In this document: one piece after another, positions 16,369 through 24,502 of the stretch
Position numbering within the stretch: the stretch's first letter is position 1
Layout: each line of letters starts with the position of its first letter
NCBI GenBank assembly: GCA_964506075.1
Contig: CAZDKO010000021.1
Coordinates: 1 to 32,861, forward strand
DNA from: CAZDKO01 sp964506075 [NCBI: uncultured bacterium]
GTDB taxonomy: Bacteria > CAZDME01 > JAYEMH01
Length of the DNA stretch: 32,861 nt
Direction of reading: 5' to 3'
Notes under the pieces: generated by a model
Database searches by the model: none
Told to the model about the DNA's origin: nothing
Seen by the model: only the letters and a program-made list of their open reading frames with translations
Made by a program: the position numbers and the translations under genes

Positions 16369-17130
16369 TTAGAAGCTGACTTTCAAACCGACATTTAACG
16401 CTGTCTCGTCGATAAATCTGCCTTCCAAGTTCAAAGCGATGTTTTCCTGGAATAAATAATCAACCCCGAGGTATACACCGACAATGTCTTTACTGTTGGC
16501 AGTTTTCTTGGTTAAGCTGGTAGCTGGGTCATGCAACGCCATCTTTACTTCCACATCGGAATATTTCACCCCGATATAAGGAGTAAACTGATCCAGCGTA
16601 TAAGAAAGACCTAAACCAACACCCCATTCTCTGTATTCCAATTCCTTCTCGAGAATTCCGGTAACTTCGGCATCGTCTTTCTTGACTTCTTCAATCCCTG
16701 GGTCATATTGACGGTAATTACCATCAACGGTAACTCTCAAAATACCGTCACCATACTCTTCAGTTTCATAAAGAAGCACTTTTACGCCACCACCCCACGC
16801 CAGAGAATAATCTGATTCCATATCGTAATTACTGGCGGTCCAGGATTTAACCTTTAATTTAGCCGTTCCAAGAAGGCCATACACATCTATCTTTTCAATC
16901 AGGTTTACACTCGCCTTGGCTAAATACCACTGTGCTTCTATTTCACAGTTATCATCAGCTAAATCAAGTTTCCTCTCAAAAACAATATCAACCAGACCTT
17001 CTACTTTTACTGGATAGTTACCAACCAGAAGAACCGGGTCAGCTGGATTTCCGGCGGGCGCAGCTTGACTGACACCTGCCAAACTAACCACCATAGTTAA
17101 TATAGCAGCTAAAAATAGAATTTTTCTCAT
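16369..17130 (-). CDS. Secreted outer-membrane beta-barrel-like protein, family member 1 (tandem duplicate)
   Basis: A 253-residue protein with a classical signal peptide (MRKILFLAAILTMVVSLAGV, cleavage after SQA near residue 23) and a beta-rich mature part ending in Phe (ALNVGLKVSF), as expected for an outer-membrane barrel. The start is ATG 17130, with the Shine-Dalgarno GGAAGGGGGTG; the frame is open to 17193, but that extension would run through the promoter at 17165-17193. The perfect promoter, strong ribosome binding site and strong terminator suggest an abundant protein. It is the closest relative of the gene at 15462-16217. A porin- or OmpA/OmpW-like structural role is possible, but no family is recognised with certainty. 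Confidence 0.82.
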   Translation of the reverse strand: MRKILFLAAILTMVVSLAGVSQAAPAGNPADPVLLVGNYPVKVEGLVDIVFERKLDLADDNCEIEAQWYLAKASVNLIEKIDVYGLLGTAKLKVKSWTASNYDMESDYSLAWGGGVKVLLYETEEYGDGILRVTVDGNYRQYDPGIEEVKKDDAEVTGILEKELEYREWGVGLGLSYTLDQFTPYIGVKYSDVEVKMALHDPATSLTKKTANSKDIVGVYLGVDYLFQENIALNLEGRFIDETALNVGLKVSF

Positions 17131-17164
17131 TTTTTCACCCCCTTCCTCTCCAAACCTTCTTTTT

Positions 17165-17193
17165 ATTATATTAAAGATGCCTTTCTCTGTCAA
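17165..17193 (-). promoter_or_regulatory. Consensus sigma-70 promoter of beta-barrel gene 1
   Basis: TTGACA (17193-17188), exactly 17 bases, TATAAT (17170-17165) on the minus strand: a full consensus promoter. Start expected near 17158, with a leader of about 28 bases. Confidence 0.93.
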
Positions 17194-17217
17194 GAAAATA
17201 AGTAGAGAATCACCAAC

Positions 17218-17538
17218 CTACTTTACCTGACTGCCGGAAGAAACTTTCCTATCGGGAGACAATAAGGCAATACCTTCATCATCTTTAACCGCCAGAAGCA
17301 TACCCTGGCTTTCAATTCCTCTGATGGTCGCCGGTTCTAAATTATTTATAATTACAATCTGTTTACCCGGAAGAACCTCCGGGCTATAAAAAGCCTTAAT
17401 CCCGGCAACCAGCTGTTTTTCTTCTTCTCCTATTTTAATTTTGAGAACGACCAATCTATCCGCTTGAGGATGCGGACGGGATTCAATCACGTCCGCAATC
17501 CTCAAATCCATTTTTTTAAATTCATCCAAAGTAACCAT
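17218..17538 (-). CDS. Free-standing tRNA-binding domain protein (methionyl-tRNA synthetase beta subunit-like)
   Basis: A 106-residue OB-fold tRNA-binding domain of the type found at the C-terminus of bacterial MetRS and as separate beta subunits or CsaA-like proteins. The family pattern is clear: MDLRIADVIESRPHPQADRL, LVAGIKAFYSPEVLPGKQI, NNLEPATIRGIESQGMLLA. It binds tRNA without base specificity and would add affinity to a separate MetRS catalytic chain (not in this window). An AAGGAG Shine-Dalgarno lies 8 bases before the ATG. It follows the GlmM-like gene by 14 bases, so it is probably the last gene of that unit. CsaA-like chaperone function is the main alternative. Confidence 0.88.
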   Translation of the reverse strand: MVTLDEFKKMDLRIADVIESRPHPQADRLVVLKIKIGEEEKQLVAGIKAFYSPEVLPGKQIVIINNLEPATIRGIESQGMLLAVKDDEGIALLSPDRKVSSGSQVK

Positions 17539-17552
17539 ATCTTCATCTCCTT

Positions 17553-18950
17553 TTAAAAATTCTTCTCTATTCTTTTTAATTCCCCTTTCAATATTTCAAC
17601 CATTTCCCGGGATTCCCGATGGCTTTTAGTCTCACCCATAATTCTGATAACCGGTTCAGTATTGGAAGGGCGAATTAACCACCAAAAATTTTCACCGGCT
17701 ACTCTAATACCATCGGTAAAATTAACCATGTAATTCTTAAAAAGAGGTTTAAACTCTTTCTTTAACAACTTTGAAACATCCGCGTTTTTTAAAAAAGAAA
17801 TCTTGATTTTTTCACTAAACCGGTAATATCTCGGAATACTCTCTTTTAATTCGGATATTTTTCTGTTTTCAGAAGCAACCAGTCCTAAAATCAATCCCAT
17901 CCCGACGATACTGTCTCTGGCCGGATTTATCAAAGAACATATAACACCGCCATTTCCCTCTCCACCAAAAGAAGCGCCAATCTCTTTCATCTTTTCCACC
18001 ACATTAGCTTCTCCAACTTTGGTTCGCCAGACCTTCCAACCTGCCTCTTGAGCAATATCTTCAACCATGCGTGAAGTGGCCAGATTAACGACCACATCTT
18101 TTTTCACTTTAATGTTTTTATCTATCAGGTTATTAAGCCACCCTTTAAACGCCAGAGCTAAAGTATATTCTTCGCCAATTGGCTCCCCTGAATTTGAAAC
18201 TACCGCCAATCTATCAGCGTCGGGATCCTGGGCAAAAGCCAAATCAAGACGGTTCTCTTTTACTAACCGGGAAAGATGTTCTAAGTTTTGAGGTAACGGT
18301 TCCGGTCCGCGGTTAAAATTCCCATCCGGATTTTCATTAATTGAATAAACCTTACAGTTCAGTCTTTCTAAAAAATTCCGGGAAATTACCGCTCCGGCGC
18401 CGTTTACCGGATCTATCCCTACTTTGAACTTCATTTTTTTAATCTTTTCGGCGGCAATATGCTTGATAACCTCCTGGATATGATATTCAATAACCTTTTC
18501 CCCATATAATTTCAAATTTACTTTAATATTTTTTACGGTTTTATTTAGAGCCCTATTATTTATTTTTTCTAAATTGTCCAATAATCCTTTAAATTGCCGG
18601 GTATTAAAAAATAAACCTTGAGAATTGACCAGTTTAAATCCATTCCATTCTGAAGGATTATGACTGGCGGTAATAATAATACCGCCGCCGGCCTTTAGTT
18701 TCCTAACGGCCAGAAGAAGCGTCGGAGTGGGCAAAATACCCAGGTTGACAACTTTCCCTCCGGCTTCTTCTATTGCTTTTATCAACAGGCGGCTAAATTT
18801 TTCCCCCGATGGCCGGCTATCACGCCCGACTAAAATCTTACCTTTTAAAGATTTCGCCAAAGCCATACCCAGATTAAAAACAAACTTATCATCAAGCCCT
18901 TCTCCAATAATACCGCGAATACCCGAGAGACTTATTTTTAGTTTTTCCAT
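17553..18950 (-). CDS. glmM: Phosphohexomutase, probable phosphoglucosamine mutase
   Basis: A 465-residue alpha-D-phosphohexomutase interconverting sugar 6-phosphate and sugar 1-phosphate. The active-site phosphoserine is S96 in ITASHNPSEWNGFK, the Mg2+ loop is DPDADRLAV (242-250), the sugar-specificity loop reads GGEGNGGV, and the C-terminal phosphate-binding loop is RPSNTEPVIRIMGE. The GEGNGG loop differs from GEQSGH of classical bacterial GlmM and is closer to archaeal-type enzymes, so phosphomannomutase/phosphoglucomutase activity cannot be excluded. Its ATG follows directly on the TAA of the GlmU-like gene, and glucosamine-1-phosphate would be the substrate of that neighbour, which favours GlmM. 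Confidence 0.85.
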   Translation of the reverse strand: MEKLKISLSGIRGIIGEGLDDKFVFNLGMALAKSLKGKILVGRDSRPSGEKFSRLLIKAIEEAGGKVVNLGILPTPTLLLAVRKLKAGGGIIITASHNPSEWNGFKLVNSQGLFFNTRQFKGLLDNLEKINNRALNKTVKNIKVNLKLYGEKVIEYHIQEVIKHIAAEKIKKMKFKVGIDPVNGAGAVISRNFLERLNCKVYSINENPDGNFNRGPEPLPQNLEHLSRLVKENRLDLAFAQDPDADRLAVVSNSGEPIGEEYTLALAFKGWLNNLIDKNIKVKKDVVVNLATSRMVEDIAQEAGWKVWRTKVGEANVVEKMKEIGASFGGEGNGGVICSLINPARDSIVGMGLILGLVASENRKISELKESIPRYYRFSEKIKISFLKNADVSKLLKKEFKPLFKNYMVNFTDGIRVAGENFWWLIRPSNTEPVIRIMGETKSHRESREMVEILKGELKRIEKNF

Positions 18951-20225
18951 TTAAACACTCTTTTTTCGTTCAGATTTAGTCAGGTTAAACACCTTCTCCA
19001 GCATCTTACTTCCAGCCCGGGATAAATCTTTTTTACGACGGGACATTACTTTCTGGGCTGTTTCTAACGCTTTGTCCAATTGGTAGGTAGAAAACTTGCC
19101 GTCCCCTCCCCAAGAAAAAGAAGGGATATACTTAGGTGGTAAAGTACTTCCAAAAAGATTACAACTTACTCCCACTATAGTTCCCGTGTTAAAAGCGCTG
19201 TTTATCCCTGATTTAGAATGGTCACCTATAAAAAGTCCGACAAACGTGAGTCCGGAATCAATGAATTCTCCATTTATATAAACTTTAACCGGCCCATAAT
19301 TATTTTTCAAATCACTATTAGTAGTTCCTGCTCCAAGATTAACCCAGCTGCCTAAATAAGAATGTCCGAGAAAACCATGGTGTTGTTTATTGGAATAGCT
19401 ATAGAAAACCGACTCTTCAACTTCCCCGCCGACTTTGCATACTTTCCCGATGGTTGTCCCTTCATAAATCTGGGCTCCTGTTTTTAGGATACTTCCTTCC
19501 CCTATATAGACAGGGCCTATTATGGTTGCCTGGGGAAAAATCTTTACCTTATCCTCTATAATTACCGGGCCTTCCTCGGCATCAATAACCACCCCGGGGT
19601 TTATCTTTACTTCTCTACCCACATAAATATTATTCTTATTTATTAAATGTACACCCTGCGGCACCTTGCTTAAAAATTTTCCTAATTTTGAAGTTATGGC
19701 AGCGTCTTTAATAATCGAAGCGGCATTTTGATTTACCAAATCCCATAGATAATGAACCACCGTAACATCTTTATCTATTTTAACTATCGGAAGAACCGGA
19801 AGGAATTGTTTAAGCTCCCGGGAAAGTTTTTCCGGATTCTTCCTTAAAACCATTTTAATTTTCTTTAGTTTTTCTTTTTTTAAACGGACCGCTATCAGTT
19901 CGTTATCCTTTAAAAAAGCTACTTCTTTTTCACTCCTTTTAGATAAAACTGATGAAAATTTATCACCGGGTATAATCCGGCCGTTCACAAAAAGACAATC
20001 GTCGTTGCTGCCGATTTTATTTATACCAATTCCGCGTAAATCCTCTTTTAAAAGCGGGGCTATATAATCCCGGCAATGCAAATTAATCTCTGTTTCAGAA
20101 AATTGTCTGGATATTTTTTCTCTTAATGTTGTGAATCCGCAAATTAAATCATAAACCGGCCGCGTATAAACAAGAGGTAAAAAATTCGTATAACATTCAT
20201 CTTCAAAAATACATATATTTAACAT
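18951..20225 (-). CDS. GlmU-like putative sugar nucleotidyltransferase/acetyltransferase (alternative bacterial GlmU type)
   Basis: A 424-residue protein of the alternative GlmU type known mainly from Bacteroidetes. The N-terminal part (1-170) lacks the classical GxGTRM nucleotidyltransferase loop; instead it has FLPLVYTRPVYDLICGFTTL (14-33) and NGRI (near 81-84), typical of that family. From about 200 a left-handed beta-helix of hexapeptide repeats follows (VGREVKINPGVVIDA, IIGPVYIGEGSILKTGAQI, LGSWVNLGAGTTNSDLKNN), with STLPPKYIPSFSWGG near the end. A basic tail closes the protein. Expected activity is acetylation of glucosamine-1-phosphate and/or UDP-GlcNAc formation, inferred from family and from the adjacent GlmM. 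GGAGGAG precedes the ATG. Confidence 0.85.
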   Translation of the reverse strand: MLNICIFEDECYTNFLPLVYTRPVYDLICGFTTLREKISRQFSETEINLHCRDYIAPLLKEDLRGIGINKIGSNDDCLFVNGRIIPGDKFSSVLSKRSEKEVAFLKDNELIAVRLKKEKLKKIKMVLRKNPEKLSRELKQFLPVLPIVKIDKDVTVVHYLWDLVNQNAASIIKDAAITSKLGKFLSKVPQGVHLINKNNIYVGREVKINPGVVIDAEEGPVIIEDKVKIFPQATIIGPVYIGEGSILKTGAQIYEGTTIGKVCKVGGEVEESVFYSYSNKQHHGFLGHSYLGSWVNLGAGTTNSDLKNNYGPVKVYINGEFIDSGLTFVGLFIGDHSKSGINSAFNTGTIVGVSCNLFGSTLPPKYIPSFSWGGDGKFSTYQLDKALETAQKVMSRRKKDLSRAGSKMLEKVFNLTKSERKKSV

Positions 20226-20252
20226 TTCTTCTCCTCCTTAACCAGAAAGCGA

Positions 20253-20281
20253 TTAATATGCCGAGTGGTTAACTAAATCAA
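20253..20281 (-). promoter_or_regulatory. Weak candidate promoter for the GlmU-GlmM unit
   Basis: TTGATT (20281-20276), a 17-base spacer and TATTAA (20258-20253) on the minus strand, each 4 of 6 to consensus, overlapping the end of the preceding gene. The leader would be about 20 bases. Confidence 0.35.
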
Positions 20282-21217
20282 AACCCAGATATCCCGATTA
20301 AAACCTTCTTTCATTGTACCATAAAAAACTCTAATTTTCTTCCCTGAAGCATCGCTGTAGCGAGCGGTAAGTTTAGCCGCTTTTTCAATCGCCTCTAAAC
20401 TTTTAGCTCCTCTTAAAAGAGTGATTGGTCCGGGGACATCTTTTACTTCAAAAATAAAATCGTCTTCTCTGGCTAATTCCAGTATGGCCTTATTTTCTAT
20501 TTCATTTCTACCAACCACAATTTTCCCATTCAAAGGAACCCGAAAATGCCGCCCGAGCTTGAGCATATTCATATCGTTAATTTTATCTTCTCCGTGTTTC
20601 AAAGCATCAGCTAACCTTTCACAGAAAGCCATATCGGTCAGTAAACACCCTCCAGCCGGCGTAGCATATTTTTTTAAATTATATCTTTCCGCCAGTTCTA
20701 ATTGAATTCGTCTTGAACGACCAGAAATAGCCAAGAGTCTTTCACGGTTAACAACACCTTTTTCCTCCGGAACCGTCGGTTTTAAAAGTTTAGCTGAAAG
20801 CGGCCTTAAAAGAAAACCAGTATTACCCGACTCTTCCTCTATTATTTTCAAAGCTTCACGAGTCTGCGATTTAGGCCGTTCATTCAAAACTTCTCCGGTA
20901 ATAATAAAAGAAGCCCCTAAATCCTTTAAAAGACTCCTGGCCGTTTTAAGCATCAGGATATGACAATCAATACACGGATTAAGGTTTTTACCGTGACCAT
21001 ATTTAGGTTTTTTTACCAAAGCTATGATTTCATCCGATATATCAATAATAGCCAGTTCAAGCTTTATTTCTTTGGCTGCCTGCCGGGCACAACCTGATGA
21101 AAAAAAAGGGCTGGTAAAATTTACACCAATTACTTCTATACCCTGTTCCTGAATTGTTTTTACGGCTAAAACACTATCTAAACCACCGGAAAATAGCGCT
21201 ATACATTTCTTTCTCAT
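20273..21217 (-). CDS. PP-loop ATPase, tRNA thiouridylase-like, with NFACT-R-like C-terminal domain
   Basis: A 314-residue protein. The N-terminal HUP/PP-loop ATPase domain has the pyrophosphatase loop SGGLDS (10-15) and resembles MnmA/ThiI-type enzymes: NPCIDCHILM (C82, C85), ITGEVLNERPKSQT (106-119) and TPAGGCLLTD with C191, which could act as sulfur-transfer cysteines. The last third (about 210-314) contains LPLNGKIVVGRNEIEN-like and EVKDVPGPITLLRGA segments resembling the RNA-binding NFACT-R module, a fusion described for some thiouridine-synthase relatives. It probably adenylates and thiolates an RNA uridine; the target is unknown. The ATG has GAAGG 6 bases upstream but is only 11 bases past the ribosomal-cluster terminator, so it may rely on read-through. 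Confidence 0.8.
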   Translation of the reverse strand: MRKKCIALFSGGLDSVLAVKTIQEQGIEVIGVNFTSPFFSSGCARQAAKEIKLELAIIDISDEIIALVKKPKYGHGKNLNPCIDCHILMLKTARSLLKDLGASFIITGEVLNERPKSQTREALKIIEEESGNTGFLLRPLSAKLLKPTVPEEKGVVNRERLLAISGRSRRIQLELAERYNLKKYATPAGGCLLTDMAFCERLADALKHGEDKINDMNMLKLGRHFRVPLNGKIVVGRNEIENKAILELAREDDFIFEVKDVPGPITLLRGAKSLEAIEKAAKLTARYSDASGKKIRVFYGTMKEGFNRDIWVLI

Positions 21218-21228
21218 ACCAGACCTTC

Positions 21229-21264
21229 ATAAAAATAAAACCGAGAGATTTTTCCTCTCGGTTT
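21229..21264 (-). terminator. Rho-independent terminator at the end of the ribosomal cluster
   Basis: A perfect 10-bp stem AAACCGAGAG (21238-21247)/CTCTCGGTTT (21255-21264) with a 7-base loop, followed on the minus strand by TTTTATTTTTA. It lies 27 bases after the rplQ stop. Confidence 0.9.
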
Positions 21265-21291
21265 CATTTTTTAGTTTATGCGAAACATGTT

Positions 21292-21864
21292 TTATTTTTC
21301 TGGCCTCTGGCCAAAACTTTTTCGTTTAAATATTTTTGTAAAACCAGGAAATTTCTTCTTCTGGTCAATTTTTCTTCTTTCTTCCTCTTTTTCCTTTTCC
21401 GCTACTTTCTTTTCTTCCGGAGAAACAATTTTTTTCTCTTTACTTTCCGCCGCCTTCTCTTTGACTTCGTCTTGCTTAGAAATTTTCTTTCTGGGTTTTT
21501 CTTTCTCACTTTTCACTACCAGTTCTAATAAAACTAGTGAGGCATTATCCCCTTTTCTATTGTTTAATTTATAAATTCTGGTGTAGCCACCGGGACGTTC
21601 TTTAAATCTCGGCGCAATAACCTGAAAAATTTTACCCAGAATTTTTTTATCCGGTATCACGCGAGCCACTTCCCTACGGGCCGAAAGAGTCCCTTCTTTG
21701 GCAAAGGTAATTATCTTATCAACCAGGCGAGAAACTTCCTTAGCCTTAGCCTGTGTAGTTCGGATACTCTCATATTCAAATAAAGCCAGGGCTAAATTCT
21801 TAAATAACGCTTTACGATGGTCTTTATTACGATTAAATTTTTTTGCTTTTTTCCGATGGCGCAT
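21292..21864 (-). CDS. rplQ: 50S ribosomal protein L17 with a long charged C-terminal tail
   Basis: The first ~116 residues are a complete L17 (MRHRKKAKKFNRNKDHRKAL, then GGYTRIYKLNNRKGDNASLVLLEL). Residues 117-190 form an extra tail made largely of Lys and Glu, ending in FTKIFKRKSFGQRPEK. Typical bacterial L17 has about 115-130 residues. The tail is probably disordered or helical and could bind rRNA or a partner. Last gene of the alpha operon, 25 bases after rpoA and before a strong terminator. Confidence 0.96.
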   Translation of the reverse strand: MRHRKKAKKFNRNKDHRKALFKNLALALFEYESIRTTQAKAKEVSRLVDKIITFAKEGTLSARREVARVIPDKKILGKIFQVIAPRFKERPGGYTRIYKLNNRKGDNASLVLLELVVKSEKEKPRKKISKQDEVKEKAAESKEKKIVSPEEKKVAEKEKEEERRKIDQKKKFPGFTKIFKRKSFGQRPEK

Positions 21865-21889
21865 AAATTAATCCCTAATTGTTAAAAGG

Positions 21890-22909
21890 TTAAACCTCGT
21901 TTTTTCTCTCCGTTGAGACCATGGCTTTCTTTAAATCCTCATCTAATTTCATGCCGAAAGATAATCCCATTTCACTTAAAATTTTACCAATTTCATTCAG
22001 TGATTTCTTACCAAAGTTCCTGTATTTAAGCATTTCTGCTTCCGTTTTTTGAACAAGTTCACCGATAGTTTCAATTTTGGCTGCCCGCAGACAATTGGCA
22101 GAACGAACCGATAATTCCAGTTCATTCACACTCATCCTCATCCTTTCTTTGAGTTTCTCTTTTTCTTCGTCAATCTCTTCTTTTTCTTCTTCTAATTCCA
22201 GCAGTTCTTCAAAATTTATCATTAAGGAAAAATGGTTTTTGAGTATATACGCAGCGTGTGCCAGAGCATCTTCGGGACTAATTGTACCGTTGGTCCATAT
22301 TTCCAGTATCAACCGGTCATAATCGGTAATTTTACCGACACGGGTATTCTCTATTTCAAAATTTACTTTTTTAACCGGAGTAAAGACAGCATCAATAGGC
22401 ATAACCCCTAAAGCCGGAGAAATTTCTTTCAGCTTTTCCACCCCTAAATATCCGCGTCCAAGTTGAACTTCCATCTCCATTTCTAGTTTTGCTCCCTTAT
22501 TCAAAGTAGCAATATGAAGTTCTGGGTTTAAAATCTCTATTGATTCATCAAGTTCAATATCTCCCGCTTTAACCTCTTTCTCTCCTTTAACGTTAAGTCT
22601 TATAACCCGCGGGAGGTCACTATGCATTTTAATTATTAAGTTTTTGATGTTTAAAATTATATTAGTAACGTCTTCCCGGACTCCAGGAATAGTTGAAAAT
22701 TCATGCATCACCCCGGCAATTTTAACTGAGGTTACGGCCGCCCCCTGAATTGAAGAAAGTAAAATTCTCCTTAAACAATTCCCGATGGTTATACCGAACC
22801 CGCGTTCAAATGGTTCGCTGATTAATTTCCCATAAGATGGTGAAAGCGTTTTTTCATCCCAACTAATTTTTTTGGGCATCTGTAAATCTTTAATTAATTT
22901 TGCTGGCAT
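21890..22909 (-). CDS. rpoA: DNA-directed RNA polymerase alpha subunit
   Basis: 339 residues. The N-terminal domain (to about 235) carries the assembly motifs [28 protein letters not shown] and [19 protein letters not shown] segments for dimerisation and beta/beta-prime contact. A highly acidic linker ([20 protein letters not shown] region) leads to the C-terminal domain with [20 protein letters not shown] and FGKKSLNEI, which contacts UP elements and activators. AAGGAGG lies before the ATG. Placed between rpsD and rplQ as usual for the alpha operon. Confidence 0.98.
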   Translation of the reverse strand: MPAKLIKDLQMPKKISWDEKTLSPSYGKLISEPFERGFGITIGNCLRRILLSSIQGAAVTSVKIAGVMHEFSTIPGVREDVTNIILNIKNLIIKMHSDLPRVIRLNVKGEKEVKAGDIELDESIEILNPELHIATLNKGAKLEMEMEVQLGRGYLGVEKLKEISPALGVMPIDAVFTPVKKVNFEIENTRVGKITDYDRLILEIWTNGTISPEDALAHAAYILKNHFSLMINFEELLELEEEKEEIDEEKEKLKERMRMSVNELELSVRSANCLRAAKIETIGELVQKTEAEMLKYRNFGKKSLNEIGKILSEMGLSFGMKLDEDLKKAMVSTERKNEV

Positions 22910-22962
22910 TTTTATCCTCCTTGAGGATTGTTCAAAATTGAGCTAGAAATATATCAGACGAA

Positions 22963-23601
22963 TTATTTAGAATAAAGCTCAACAATTAATTGTTCTCTTA
23001 TTGGTAAACCCATCTCTTCTCGTGTCGGGAAACGAATGACCTCCCCAACTAAATTTTCGGCATCCACTTGAACCCAAGAAGGAATGATTCCCTTTTCCTG
23101 TCTCCATTTTAATATTTCTCTAATTCTTTCAACGGTTTTATCCTGGCCGTTTTTACGAACACCGATTTTGTCTCCTTCCCGAACCAAATAAGACGGCACT
23201 TTAATTCTTTTTCCGTTTACCAGAAAATGCCCGTGTAAGCTCATCTGGCGCGCTTCCACTCGGGAAGCGGCAAAACCAAGACGGAAAGCAATATTATCCA
23301 ATCTTCTCTCCAGTAACAACAGAAGATTAAAACCCGTCACTCCTTTAAGTTTAATCGCCCTCTGGAAATACAGCCGGAATTGCTTTTCCATAATTCCATA
23401 CATATGTTTAACTTTTTGCTTTTCCCTGAGCTGCACCGCATAGTCACTGGGTTTACTTCTTTTCTTACCGTGCTGACCCGGCGGATAATTACGCTTTTCC
23501 AGGGCGCATTTTTCCGTCTGACAACGCTTACCCTTAAGAAAAAGCTTCATTTCAGCTCTTCTACACTGTCTACACTTTGCACCAGTTAACGCTCTTGCCA
23601 T
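22963..23601 (-). CDS. rpsD: 30S ribosomal protein S4
   Basis: 212 residues, a primary binder of 16S rRNA and in many bacteria the translational repressor of the alpha operon. It is the zinc-binding form: C10, C13, C27 and C32 in the N-terminal region (KCRQCRR ... RCQTEKC), followed by PPGQHGKKR and the S4 RNA-binding domain (RLDNIAFRLGFAASRVEARQ, residues about 100-120). Lies 27 bases after rpsK and 53 bases before rpoA. Confidence 0.98.
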   Translation of the reverse strand: MARALTGAKCRQCRRAEMKLFLKGKRCQTEKCALEKRNYPPGQHGKKRSKPSDYAVQLREKQKVKHMYGIMEKQFRLYFQRAIKLKGVTGFNLLLLLERRLDNIAFRLGFAASRVEARQMSLHGHFLVNGKRIKVPSYLVREGDKIGVRKNGQDKTVERIREILKWRQEKGIIPSWVQVDAENLVGEVIRFPTREEMGLPIREQLIVELYSK

Positions 23602-23628
23602 AACTACTCCTTTTATATTATTAAAGTA

Positions 23629-24030
23629 TTAAACTCTTCTTCTCTTAGGCGGACGACAGCCGTTATGAGGAATCGGGGTTACGTCTTTTATCAAACTAAT
23701 AGAAAGACCGGCAGCCTGCAAAGACCTGACCGCTGATTCTCTACCTGCCCCTGGACCTTTCACATACACTTCAATTTGTTTAACCCCGTATTCCATGGCT
23801 TTCTTAGCCGCTGATTCAGCCGCTATTTGGGCCGCAAATGGCGTACCTTTACGTGCCCCTTTAAATCCAATTGTCCCCGCACTAGCCCAAGTTAAAGCAT
23901 TCCCTTCCTTATCGGTAATAGTTACTACCGTATTGTTAAACGTTGATTGAACATGAGCTATCCCCTGGGTAACGGTTCTGGTTATTTTCTTTTTTCGAGT
24001 TGCTTTCTGTCCTTTTATCTCTTTTGCCAT
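23629..24030 (-). CDS. rpsK: 30S ribosomal protein S11
   Basis: 133 residues, forms the platform of the small subunit at the mRNA exit. Family blocks are [36 protein letters not shown] and the C-terminal [18 protein letters not shown]. The N-terminus has an extra basic stretch. Sits in the canonical rpsM-rpsK-rpsD order. Confidence 0.98.
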   Translation of the reverse strand: MAKEIKGQKATRKKKITRTVTQGIAHVQSTFNNTVVTITDKEGNALTWASAGTIGFKGARKGTPFAAQIAAESAAKKAMEYGVKQIEVYVKGPGAGRESAVRSLQAAGLSISLIKDVTPIPHNGCRPPKRRRV

Positions 24031-24057
24031 TTACACCCCTATTTTATAGCTATTGTT

Positions 24058-24456
24058 TTATTCCTCTTTTCCCGTTTTCTGGACTGCTTTCTTACGCATA
24101 ACTCCTACGGTTTTACGTGGCCCCTTGCGAGTCCGGGCGTTAGTCCGGGTCCGCTGGCCCCTCACCGGTAACCCTCGACGATGGCGTAATCCTCGGTAAC
24201 AATTTATATCTATTAACCTCTTTATGTTGGTATCAATTTCCTGTCTGACATCACCTTCAACTTTATATTTTTCGGAAATCACGGCATTTAACCTGCCTAA
24301 CTCTTCTTCGGTAAGATCTTTTACTCGGGTATCGGGGTCAATCTGAGATTCAGCTAAAATTTTAAGTGCTTGATACCGGCCGATTCCATAAATATAAGTT
24401 AACCCTATTTCTATTCTTTTATCCCTGGGTAAATCTACTCCAACAATTCTAGCCAT
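24058..24456 (-). CDS. rpsM: 30S ribosomal protein S13
   Basis: 132 residues, head of the 30S subunit, contacts tRNA and L5. The start is ATG 24456 ([19 protein letters not shown]), with GGAGAGG 5 bases upstream; an 18-codon extension of the frame to 24510 has no family match. Later blocks are [17 protein letters not shown] and [19 protein letters not shown]. It follows rpmJ after a 100-base gap containing a hairpin, possibly a leader of the alpha operon. Confidence 0.97.
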   Translation of the reverse strand: MARIVGVDLPRDKRIEIGLTYIYGIGRYQALKILAESQIDPDTRVKDLTEEELGRLNAVISEKYKVEGDVRQEIDTNIKRLIDINCYRGLRHRRGLPVRGQRTRTNARTRKGPRKTVGVMRKKAVQKTGKEE

Positions 24457-24474
24457 TTTTCCTCTCCATTTATC

Positions 24475-24502
24475 CTCAGGATATAGGTTACAAGTTCCTG
24501 AG
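24475..24502 (-). promoter_or_regulatory. Hairpin in the leader upstream of rpsM, possible ribosomal-protein regulatory site
   Basis: CTCAGGA (24475-24481) and TCCTGAG (24496-24502) form a perfect 7-bp stem with a 14-base loop, ending about 18 bases before the rpsM start. The gap between rpmJ and rpsM is unusually long for this cluster. In other bacteria S4 represses the alpha operon from a structure upstream of rpsM; that this hairpin does so is inference. No T tract follows, so it is not a terminator. Confidence 0.35.

Noticed and set aside
17131-17193. N-terminal extension of beta-barrel gene 1 to 17193
   Set aside because: It would put the coding start inside a perfect sigma-70 promoter and would bury the signal peptide behind 21 residues; ATG 17130 has a strong ribosome binding site.
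20341-20375. Small palindrome TCGCTGTAGCGA
   Set aside because: It lies inside the thiouridylase-like coding region, is not followed by a T tract and needs no explanation beyond the codons.
21154-21574. Plus-strand Phe/Ser-rich open frames over the L17 tail
   Set aside because: They are the reverse complement of Lys/Glu-rich codons of the L17 extension, which naturally read as Phe, Leu and Ser.
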